64,000 nucleotides of DNA from Tritrichomonas musculus (taxonomy: Eukaryota > Parabasalia > Tritrichomonadida > Tritrichomonadidae). The translations under genes were made by a program, and so were the position numbers. The stretch is taken from assembly GCA_039105265.1 (NCBI GenBank), contig JAPFFF010000019.1, positions 620,001-684,000 on the forward strand. Direction: 5' to 3'. Positions 20,956-29,900 of this stretch are shown here, in pieces; the stretch's first letter is position 1; every line of letters begins with the position of its first letter. Under the pieces are notes generated by a model that did no database searches, was not told the DNA's origin, and saw only the letters and a program-made list of their open reading frames with translations.

Positions 20956-21147
20956 CCAATAAGAATCGAACATAGGTTTCGGGCAAAAGACGATAATTCC
21001 CTCTTGATGAAGGTCAATTTTGCTTTTTTTTTCGTGCAACGATAGAAAATTTCGGGCAAAAGTAGATGCCCGTATTTGCCCTTTTCTGCCCGAAATTTTA
21101 GTTTTTCCTGGTAACGTACTCGTTCCCGTGCCCATATGGTATCCCTG
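20372..21147. mobile_element. 776-bp non-autonomous hAT element with 8-bp target duplication
   Basis: The ends are CAGGGATACCAAAAGGGCA (from 20372) and its inverted partner TGCCCATATGGTATCCCTG (to 21147). The flanks are gtcattgt (20364-20371) and ctcattgt (21148-21155), a 7-of-8 match. A CAGGG terminus with an 8-bp duplication is the hallmark of the hAT superfamily. There is no transposase. Inside are many GGGCA/TGCCC words near both ends (subterminal repeats), a perfect palindrome CATGAGTAGCTACTCATG (20891-20908) within a longer hairpin, and a long A run (~20924-20951). It ends ~170 bp upstream of the 14-3-3 start. Confidence 0.85.
20891..20908. repeat. Perfect palindrome inside the hAT element
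   Basis: CATGAGTAGCTACTCATG is its own reverse complement. Imperfect flanking arms (gatggtggtttttt... and ...gatagaaaaaccattc) extend the hairpin. Confidence 0.8.
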
Positions 21148-21320
21148 CTCATTGTCTCCTTACATGAAATTAACAACTATTTGGTCAAAATCTTCAAAAA
21201 ATGATTAGTTCAAATTCTATTTTATTCCCTATTTCTTTTTTAGGCATTCTTTCTGTATTTTTCATATTAAAATTTATATTTTTAACTGAATAAATAATCA
21301 CATGAAAAAGTGACATACAA

Positions 21321-22058
21321 ATGGAAGATTTATCAACAACACAACCTACTTCAAAGCGCGATGATTATATCTATATGGTTCAAATTCTTGACCAAACAGA
21401 TCGTCACCAAGATATGGTTGATCTAATGAAAAAGGTAATTGACTTAAATCCTGAACTTAATAACAATGAAAGGAATTTGCTCTCTGTTTCATACAAAAAC
21501 ATTATAACAGTTCGCCGAAGTGGCCTAAGGGTGCTTGGAGTTCTTGAGCAAGATGAAAATTCTGAAAATAATAATAGATTACCAAAATTGCAAGCATTTA
21601 AATCAACATTAATAGAAGAACTTGATAAATACTGCTACGAATTAATTAATCTAGTAGATACTAAATTATTACCAGCTGCTAAAACGCCTGAAGCCCAACT
21701 TTTTTATGAAAAACTTAAAGCAGATTATTACAGATACATCTGTGAAGCAAAAGAAGGGGATGAAAAAAAAGAATCAGCAGCAAAAGCTAAAGAATGCTAT
21801 GAAAGAGCACTTGAAATTGCAAAAGATCAAATTCAACCATTTAAGCCTTCTTACCTTGGATTAATATTAAACTATTCAGTGTACTTGTATGAAATTGCTG
21901 AACAGAAAGATAAAGCAATAGAATTAGCAAAAACAACGAAAGACGAAGTTGAATCTACAATTGATCAAAATACTGATGATGAATCATTTACTGAAGCAAA
22001 CACAATTTTAAACCTCCTTCTAGAAAATGTTGAATTATGGTTGAAAAACAATCAATAA
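21321..22058 (+). CDS. 14-3-3 protein
   Basis: The product has 245 residues, the usual length. It shows family signatures through the length: RDDYIYMVQILDQTDR at the N-terminus, RNLLSVSYKNIITVRRSGLR (canonical RNLLSVAYKNVVG.RRSSWR), DYYRYICEA with the phosphate-binding Arg-Tyr, and the second signature SYLGLILNYSVYLYEI. 14-3-3 dimers bind phosphoserine/threonine motifs and regulate kinases, cytoskeleton and cell cycle in the cytosol. The start Met is 15 residues before the conserved N-terminal helix. The gene is intronless and lies just downstream of a hAT insertion. Confidence 0.95.
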   Translation: MEDLSTTQPTSKRDDYIYMVQILDQTDRHQDMVDLMKKVIDLNPELNNNERNLLSVSYKNIITVRRSGLRVLGVLEQDENSENNNRLPKLQAFKSTLIEELDKYCYELINLVDTKLLPAAKTPEAQLFYEKLKADYYRYICEAKEGDEKKESAAKAKECYERALEIAKDQIQPFKPSYLGLILNYSVYLYEIAEQKDKAIELAKTTKDEVESTIDQNTDDESFTEANTILNLLLENVELWLKNNQ

Positions 22059-22169
22059 ACTTATATTTTCATACATCTGCTTATTGACAATCAACAAAAT
22101 CTTTTTAATTCAAAAAATTAACGAATTCATTCATTTTTTATTAAAATTTCACAAACTTTTTCTATATAA

Positions 22170-23216
22170 ATGAATGATTCCTTCCCTCATCCTATTTATC
22201 ATAATCTTCCTCCTTCTAAAATTACAAAAGGCCCACATTCTTTTCAAAACCAAGGAAAATTACTAAAAAATCCAGTTTTGAATGATCAAAGTCAGCAAGA
22301 TCTCTCTGGAAATAATATTTCAAACGAATTAACACAATCATCACTATCATCGTCATCATCATCTGATGATTTAGTTGAAAGAGAGTTTGAGGAATACCAA
22401 AAGGTATTACGTAATCGAACCAAGGCGATACGTGACGAATATACATTAACAAGGAAGCTAAAGAAGAAAGATAAACCAGTTCCTTTGACGAAAAAAATTA
22501 TTTCCAAAAATATTATCGACTCATCAAAGGTAAATCAATCTTCAGATCCGTCAGAAAATCTTCAAAAAAAAACTAATATGATTCCAGAAAGATCAATTTC
22601 ACAAAATCAAATCAACAGCCAACAAAATTATAGTATCAGAATCCCAAATGGCCACATTTCAAATTTATCTTCGAATTATCCATATAAATCAAGTTCACTA
22701 ACTCCAACTTTTAAAAGCAAGTCAGAATATAACTCAAACTTTAATTCGAAATCAATTCATGACCCTTTTGATAATAGTTACATACGCAGCTTGGACTCAA
22801 ATCAAAATTCAAACTTGAATGATCCAAAACTGAATATTACTGGACAATCATTAGTTGGAGCATCAATATCACATGTAAGACCACAAAAAATATCTACATT
22901 TGAAGATAGACAAGTTACAAATCTAAATACATGCATAAATTGGATAAAGTTTCGTGCAAATCCAGTGAAAAAGCCAAAGCCTTATGTTCCACCAATTTCT
23001 AAAGAAGATCAATACTTAAAGCATCTGATGAGCGAGGAAGGTTTGAAAGAAGCCAGAAAGAAGAGTGAAGCTCTTGAATTATTAAGGCAACAAGCGAAAG
23101 CAAATCAAAAAATTCCTGACTATAATAGCAATGCTGTATGCACCTCGATTGAAAGTACGCAAACCAAAGAAAAAGTTAAGGTCATTTCTAAAACAATGGC
23201 CATAAACGATTTTTGA
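22170..23216 (+). CDS. Disordered, Ser/Asn/Gln-rich protein of unknown function
   Basis: The product has 348 residues. I do not recognise a family. The first ~230 residues are low-complexity Ser/Asn/Gln/Lys with a poly-Ser run (SSLSSSSSSDD). The C-terminal ~110 residues look folded or helical (NLNTCINWIKFRANPVKKPK, then EDQYLKHLMSEEGLKEARKK and NQKIPDY). It starts 111 bp after the 14-3-3 stop on the same strand and converges with the next gene, whose tail also holds KQKIPDW. A structural or regulatory adaptor is possible but not shown. Confidence 0.7.
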   Translation: MNDSFPHPIYHNLPPSKITKGPHSFQNQGKLLKNPVLNDQSQQDLSGNNISNELTQSSLSSSSSSDDLVEREFEEYQKVLRNRTKAIRDEYTLTRKLKKKDKPVPLTKKIISKNIIDSSKVNQSSDPSENLQKKTNMIPERSISQNQINSQQNYSIRIPNGHISNLSSNYPYKSSSLTPTFKSKSEYNSNFNSKSIHDPFDNSYIRSLDSNQNSNLNDPKLNITGQSLVGASISHVRPQKISTFEDRQVTNLNTCINWIKFRANPVKKPKPYVPPISKEDQYLKHLMSEEGLKEARKKSEALELLRQQAKANQKIPDYNSNAVCTSIESTQTKEKVKVISKTMAINDF

Positions 23217-23541
23217 TTTCAATCATTATTATATTACACTGTTTTTGTTTGTTAAAATAAATATTGCTTTCCCGGATTAAAATCATTTTTAAAATTTTAT
23301 CAATGATAACTTTTAAAAAAGATATACTATCTAAATTTAAGGTTTGAGTCAAATCATTTGATTCTGCTTTTTTTGGAAACAGAATAAACTACATAAATTT
23401 AGGAATAAATGCAAATAAAGATGAAATGAATAGAAATTACTTCGTATTTTATAGAAACAAACAAATAATGAATAATAATGATAATTACAATAAAAATAAA
23501 AATATAAATATCATCCGCTACGAGCATAATTATTAAGAACA
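23217..23541. other. Convergent AT-rich spacer
   Basis: This 325-bp stretch lies between the stops of the two disordered-protein genes. Nothing beyond AT-rich sequence is seen. Confidence 0.5.
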
Positions 23542-24846
23542 TCAAACCAAATAATCGATCTCTTTCATACGCTTTGATTTCAAAATAATTTTAGTTTTCT
23601 TTGGAGCTGTCATAAGAATTGGATCAGATGCACCTCTGGCCCAATCAGGAATTTTTTGCTTTTCCTTTGCAATTTTCTTCTGTTTTTCGACCTTTTGAAG
23701 TGTTTTTGCAATAGAAATGATTTCTTCATTTGCCATTAATTGATTTCCTTGCCGTTTTTCAAGATAATCATGTAAAGGTTTTTCATGCCTTACAACAACT
23801 AGACTCTTTTTAGCTGCTGGCCACATAAATGGAACAGACTGAGAAAGATGAGAATCAACTGAGGCATTGTGAATTGCCGCAGTAGTTTTCTTTTTCATTA
23901 AAACACGATTCGTTACTTTTTCCTGCAAATTAGAATCAATACTAAAAGCTTTTGGCTTTGCGTTTTTTAACAGTTCTTTAAACTTAGTCTCTTTTACATC
24001 GTCCGAAATTTGATCAACATCTTTTATTTCAGTCGGCAATCTTGTTGACGTGGGCAATACATTATTTTCTGTAGTATGCTTTGATTCCTGACTAGTTGAA
24101 TTTTCATCATTGGCGACATATTCTTCATTCTTTATAAAATTTTGCCAATTTTCAATTTCTTGATATTTACCTTCATCAAATTCATCTTTCTTAGGGGATT
24201 CTTGATAAGGCTTGGAAAAATGAGAGAGTGACCTGAATTCAGAGGGTACTTGTAATTCTTTACAAGATGATGGAACAAGAGATGTCCCACTGATATGAAT
24301 ATTTTCAAGATGCTCTCTTTTAAGTTTTTCTTCTTCACTTTCATAGTCAAATTCAGTTAAAAAAGGATAAATATTTTTTCGACCTTCTGATTTTGATGAA
24401 TCAAAATTGGAATAACTAGGTTTTGATTTTTGATTATTTTCAATATCAATGTTAAGATTATAAAGATCATATTTGTCGTTGGAATTATTAATGGTATCTT
24501 TGGAAATAATTTGATTATGATTTTTAGGAGATTTACTAAAATATAAATCTACATCAATTCGCTTTCTATGAGAAAGAGCTGTTTTTGGAATTTTAATGTT
24601 ATTACTCTTTTTTTTCTTTGGGCTAAAAGTATACGCCTTTTTGATCCTTTCTGGATCATGAGCTAATTCATTATGCTTAAAATTTGGGGTAAATTCGTCG
24701 CTTGATTCTGATGATGAATCATTAACAATTTTTTTTTCTTTGTTTATGCCAGCTAAACGATAAGGGAGATCTTCTGTAATTTTTTGGAGATGAAGTCTAC
24801 GGTGAAATTCGAAAGGATCCTTGTTCATAAAAGGAAATGTTTTCAA
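23542..24846 (-). CDS. Disordered, charged protein of unknown function
   Basis: The product has 434 residues. Family not recognised. It is rich in Lys, Ser, Glu and Asp with basic clusters (SPKKKKSNNIKIPK) that could serve nuclear localisation. The C-terminal ~100 residues are less disordered (VPFMWPAAKKSLVVVRHEKP ... EKQKIPDWARGASDPI). The first two Met codons, 1 and 7, are both possible starts. A CTTTTTGAA motif lies ~20-28 nt upstream of the first. It is tail to tail with the preceding unknown gene. Confidence 0.7.
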   Translation of the reverse strand: MKTFPFMNKDPFEFHRRLHLQKITEDLPYRLAGINKEKKIVNDSSSESSDEFTPNFKHNELAHDPERIKKAYTFSPKKKKSNNIKIPKTALSHRKRIDVDLYFSKSPKNHNQIISKDTINNSNDKYDLYNLNIDIENNQKSKPSYSNFDSSKSEGRKNIYPFLTEFDYESEEEKLKREHLENIHISGTSLVPSSCKELQVPSEFRSLSHFSKPYQESPKKDEFDEGKYQEIENWQNFIKNEEYVANDENSTSQESKHTTENNVLPTSTRLPTEIKDVDQISDDVKETKFKELLKNAKPKAFSIDSNLQEKVTNRVLMKKKTTAAIHNASVDSHLSQSVPFMWPAAKKSLVVVRHEKPLHDYLEKRQGNQLMANEEIISIAKTLQKVEKQKKIAKEKQKIPDWARGASDPILMTAPKKTKIILKSKRMKEIDYLV

Positions 24847-24947
24847 TTCATAAATGAATTAAAGCGTTCAAAAAGTTAATAAATGATTTAATACAATTCA
24901 AACGTATTTTATAAAATCTATGATTTCTGAATCATTCCATGATTAGA

Positions 24948-25523
24948 TTATGAGGGAGGAGCTTGCTTTGCTCTATTCATTAATTTTTTGTAGACGTAAT
25001 GCATTTCAACTTCACGACAGGTTTTTAAAACATCTTCTACAGGAACCCATTTTACACCACTATTTTCATCTTCCTTTATTTGAAGACTTTGTTCTTCATC
25101 TGCTTCCATTAAATAGGCAACTGATAAGTGCATATGAGTTGATACCCATTTACCTTTTTTAACATGTCCCCATACTGGCAAAATATCAATACAAGCAAAT
25201 GTATTTGATATTGGCTTGACATCAACAGATGTTTCTTCTTTTGCTTCTCTCATTGCAACAGCAAGAAAATCATCATCACCATCAGCATGCCCACCTGTCC
25301 AAGTCCATGCATCATAGATATTATGATATATAAGTAAAACTTTGGTTCGCGATTTATTAACAATCCATGAGGAACTTGTGAAATGTGCATATTCATTTTC
25401 TCTTGTTAAAAGATTATCAAAGTCATTTAAATATTTTAAAATTGTTTCTTTATCTTTGGCCTCTTGCATATCAACAGGCTGATATGCTTTAAATTCATCT
25501 ATAATTTTTTGCTTTGAGCTCAT
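24948..25523 (-). CDS. Nudix hydrolase, bacterial type
   Basis: The product has 191 residues from the Met at 25523 (MSSKQKIIDEFKAY). The frame extends upstream to 25619, but that extension crosses a promoter-like hairpin, so the internal Met is preferred. The Nudix box is GGHADGDDDFLAVAMREAKEE followed by TSV; the catalytic REAKEE core is intact, while the first Glu is Asp and the final Gly is Ser. TRENEYAHFTSSSWIVN, LLIYHNIYDAWTWTGG and SGVKWVPVEDVL resemble Firmicutes Nudix proteins that I recall. Nudix enzymes hydrolyse nucleoside diphosphates linked to another moiety; the substrate here is unknown. Gene transfer from bacteria is plausible. Confidence 0.85.
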   Translation of the reverse strand: MSSKQKIIDEFKAYQPVDMQEAKDKETILKYLNDFDNLLTRENEYAHFTSSSWIVNKSRTKVLLIYHNIYDAWTWTGGHADGDDDFLAVAMREAKEETSVDVKPISNTFACIDILPVWGHVKKGKWVSTHMHLSVAYLMEADEEQSLQIKEDENSGVKWVPVEDVLKTCREVEMHYVYKKLMNRAKQAPPS

Positions 25524-25578
25524 ATTTTTTTGGGTACGTTTAATAATTTTCAAAGTTTGAGCAAGACGGAAATACACG

Positions 25579-25629
25579 CTCTCAAAAAGTGGGTAAAACC
25601 TATTCAAAAACGCACCCACTTTTTGAGAG
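25579..25629. repeat. 16-bp perfect inverted repeat upstream of the Nudix gene
   Basis: The arms CTCTCAAAAAGTGGGT (25579-25594) and ACCCACTTTTTGAGAG (25614-25629) are perfect complements with a 19-nt loop. They contain the CTTTTTGA motif in both directions, 56-106 nt upstream of the chosen start. It is a probable regulatory site or small foldback. Confidence 0.75.
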
Positions 25630-26920
25630 AGGAATAAAAGGAATTACCTAAAGAAAGATAATAAAATAAAATTAATTAGAAAAAAATTGGGTGTAATTTT
25701 TTAGCACAGTGCTGAAGCACAGAGAACTTTTTGTATGTATGTATGGTCTAAATAAACTTTTTGAGAAATTAAAATTAATAATTAAACAAAATAGCATGAC
25801 CCCCTATTCATGCTTTTTTTATTCCATTAAAATATTTTAAAAATATTTGTTTTCTTATTTAATACTGATTTTTACCATTAAATTCTAAATTATATCAATG
25901 TAGGAAGCCCATTAAGCCATTTGATTATCTAAATCAACCATTTTTAAGAATAAATATAAATCAAATAATAATCTCATTTTTGAAAATTTTCGATTATTTC
26001 TCGTTTAACATATTCTCTAAATGGCATAAATTAAGAAATCAATAAAAAATACAAGGAACTTTTAATCTTTTCTATGTAAAATAAATCTTGAAAAAATGGA
26101 CGATTATTTTCTTCTGAAAAAGTTTCATGTGCTATAAAGAATTCCTCAAAAAAAATTATAATAAAAAAGATAAATAAAAGATAAAAATAATAAAATTTAG
26201 TATAAATGTCTAAAAATTATAAAAAGATAATGATAATAGGAAAATTGATAAAATTAAGAATCTTCTCTACGCAGCGGTTGGTAGAATATATGCATAATGG
26301 GGGCTACGCCCCCATTCGTCCAATATTTTTGCGGAGCTCCGCAAAAATATTGGTTGCTCCCTATCGGGCCAGGCCCCCTAGCCCCCCAAGGGGGGAAGCC
26401 CTCCGGGTGTCAGCCCTTCGTTCGCTCGAGTTTTGGTTCCTTGTTGTGTTACTTGTGCTAAACCGTTATATTTTTTCTTATTTGGACATATACACAGAAA
26501 AAGTGTGTGGCTTTTTGAATAGTTTTTTCCTTCATCCTTTGATCAACCTCTACAGTCGAGGATCTACAATTTTCCTAATCAATTGAAATAGTATTGCTCC
26601 AAAGTAGATACCACATTTTTTAACACAATTTCGAATTATTTTTATCATAAATCTCTATTTAAATATTCACTTGAAATACACACATAAAAATATACATCTG
26701 TTCGTTTAATCATTTTGAATTTTAGAAATCATTCTGAAAACACTTTTCATTTCTAGGTCTATTAAGTTTTATACGCTAAAAATAAATGAAAAATATAGAA
26801 AAAATTTTGAATCAAATCAAAACAAATTCAAAATAATTGACAAAACAAATTCTAAATTCACACAATAAATTTTTTAAAAAACCAACGAACTTTTTGAAAT
26901 ATAAATACAAAATAATTTGA
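25630..26920. other. 1.3-kb intergenic region with a GC-rich palindrome cluster
   Basis: AT-rich DNA is interrupted at about 26276-26440 by a GC-rich island of short palindromes (listed separately). An ORF spans 26206-26586 but is an artefact of the island. CTTTTTGA motifs recur at 25757 and at 26890, the latter 31 nt before the next gene. Confidence 0.55.
26298..26395. repeat. Cluster of three GC-rich palindromes
   Basis: TGGGGGCTACGCCCCCA (26298-26314); a perfect 34-bp palindrome at 26320-26353 with centre GCGGAGCTCCGC; and CCCCCCAAGGGGGG (26382-26395). Such GC hairpins are foreign to the surrounding ~25-30% GC DNA. They resemble the mobile GC clusters and hairpin elements known from some organellar and protist genomes. 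The origin is unknown. Confidence 0.75.
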
Positions 26921-29900
26921 ATGTCTGAGAAACTAAGTAAAGCAGAAGAAATGGCAGCTAAACAATGCGAATTAATATTAAAAACATGTTTTATCAATCG
27001 ATTTAATGGTAAGAAATCTGAAAAGCGGATTCTTGTCGTATCAGATATTTCTATGATTGTGTATAAAGAATCAAAGGATTCATTATCCGAAGAAGACAAT
27101 ATACTATGGACAGAAATATCCAGTTATAATTTCGATAAGGATCATGGAATCTTTGATATGAAATATGAAAAGAAAAAGCAACTTAAATTTAGCGCACTCG
27201 ATGAAAATAAAGAAGCAGACACAAATTTTTTGAGCGAAAAGTTTAATATTATTATAGCATCACAAAGAACGCCTTCTGAACTTAAAGAAATTAAATTTAA
27301 AGAAAACTCCGCTAACAAAAGCATGGTTTATGGATTTTTAGGACGATTTAATGGCTCATTTAAAAAAGGAAAAACTTATAAACCAAATAAAGTTGCATAC
27401 AATTATTTAATGAGAACATTAGTTGGATCTCTCCGCGAAATTGATTTTAAATCTCCTGGTAATAGTGATAAAATTGATACTTTTTATGATCAACTTCTTG
27501 ATTCATTTCAATTGCTATTCAATTCACAAAATGATAAAAATAAGTGTGAAAGTCTTTTATTGGGTGGATTTGGCGACAAATTTGATCCTTATGTTTCATT
27601 ATCCAAGCATATTCCTAATTATCCTATTTTGAAACATTTATTAGTCGACAATAATTCACCTAAAAAATTTAAAAATTTTTGCGATGCTGCTAAGAAAAAC
27701 AAAGGGCTCAAAGGAATTTCAATAAGTTGTCTCGAAATAAAAAAAGATATATTGTCCCCATTGAAAGATTTATCTTCATCTAATAAATTTACTTCTATCA
27801 ACTTCTTAAAGAATTCAATTAAAGATGAAAAAATTCTCGAAGAATATCTATCTTCTCAAACAAGTCTAAATATGATTGGATTCTATAACATCAAATGCCT
27901 ATCAAAAGGGCTTAAACCATTATTTCAGAAATTAGAAAAACTATCATCATTATCATCTTTAACAGTTAGAGGATGCAATATATCTTTAGATTCAATTTTT
28001 CAATGCTTGAATTCAAATATACTTCCACATTTAATGATACTTGATGTATCTAATAATAAATCAGACTTCACCAAAACTCCTTCTCATGTTCCAAATGGTC
28101 TCAAATATATTTATGCTAATGGAATTGAGTGGAAAGGCGATGATTTCACCAAGTTTATGAAATTCATATGCACAAGAGAATGGCCTAACGGGATAAATTT
28201 ATCATTAAATAAAACTACTCTAAAAGGTGAATCCGAACCAATTAATATTCTTAATGAATCATTTGAAAAGATTAATTCTTACCCAGTATTTCCACTTGTT
28301 TCACTTGCATGGGATTCTAACAGCTCGCTTTTATCAGAAAAATTCTATGAATTTTTGACATTAAATAAAAATCTTTCTTCATTATCGATGAATGAATGCT
28401 TTATTAATAATGATGAAAGCACTATTGAACTTGCTACAGAATTTGCTTCTAACGTTCTTCCTTCCTTAAATAACTTAAGTACATTATCAATAAGTGGAGC
28501 ACCTGTTAATTATGCAACTAATAGCCTACCCGAAAATGGAAATTCAATTAAACCAATTATTGAATCTCTTCATTCATTACCATCTCTTAAAAAAGCTAAT
28601 GTTTCTTGTAATAATCTTGGTGATGATGGCATTGAAACATTGAAAAATGCAATTTCTGAATCATCTACAATTAATGCAATCAATATTGATGACACTCAAT
28701 TTAAATCAATACAAATTTTGAACTCTTTTGCAGACAGTTGCGAATCAAAGAAACCGATGGAAGCTCTTTATCCATATAATCTCATTAATCATCTTTCATC
28801 AAGCAATGATTTTAGCGAGAAAGACGAAATAGACAATTTAAAGAAGAAGTTTTACTTAATTCAAACTGGCGAAGCAGTTGACGAAAATATTTTTCCATTT
28901 GATATCCCTCTTAAAATTGAATTTGATGACCTTTTAGGAAACCATCCTATCTATGTAACAAAAGAACTCGAGGAATTATTTGCATCTGAAATTCCTTCCG
29001 AAGAACCAAATTTAATAAAAATTGAGGGTGATGAAGATGAAATTGAAGTACAAGAACAAAATGAAGATGAAGCTCATGATGAGCCAGAAGTAGAAAAAGA
29101 TAAAGATAAAGACAAAAAGGATAAAAAGGACAAGAAAGAATCAAAACCTACCAAAATTGGTCATGATCCAAAATGGATTATTCCTGCCAAATCAGAAGAT
29201 AAGGCTTGGAAAGAGGCAGTTGCTAGGGCTGCTGCTGCCAAGAAGGATGAAGCTCCTTCTCATCCTTCAGAAGATGAAGGAGGACTTTCAAAGTCAGTTA
29301 ATGTCAATGAACCAGATTGGATCATTCCAGCTGATAAAGAATCATCAGAGTGGGAAGCAGCTGTTGCACGTGCAAAATCAGCCAATTCTGATAATGAACC
29401 ATCTCATCATTCTGATAATGCCAATTTTAATAATGATGACTCCAATAACCAGGGAAATTTAGGTGACTCAGTAAAAATAGGAGAAGATCCAAGTTGGATT
29501 GTTCCAGTCGAGGATCAATCAGAAGTTTGGAAAGAAGCGGTTTCCCGAGCCAAAGCATCATCCAAAAGCAAAACAAAATCATCAGACAATGAAAGTGTAA
29601 ATGACAATAAAAAAGCAAATGATTCTGACGAATACAGTAACCAATTAACCAAATCAAAGAAAATAGGAAAAGATCCAAATTGGATCATTGCAACTGATGA
29701 TGAATCAGAAGCTTGGGAAGAAGCTGTTTCACGTGCTAAGGCATCAAAGAAAAGCAAGTCAGTATCATCTGATAATGAAAAAGAGAACGAGTCTGACGAA
29801 TACAGTAACCAATTAACAAAGTCCAAGAAAGTTGGTAAAGATCCAAAATGGATTGTCCCAGTAGAAGATGAATCAGAAGTATGGGAAGAAGCGGTTTCAC

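Noticed and set aside
25524-25619. 32-residue N-terminal extension of the Nudix protein
   Set aside because: It crosses the inverted repeat with CTTTTTGA motifs and has no match to Nudix proteins. The Met at 25523 fits the family start.
26206-26586. 126-codon ORF across the GC-rich palindromes
   Set aside because: It is open only because of the GC island. The sequence shows no family and the frame runs through perfect palindromes.
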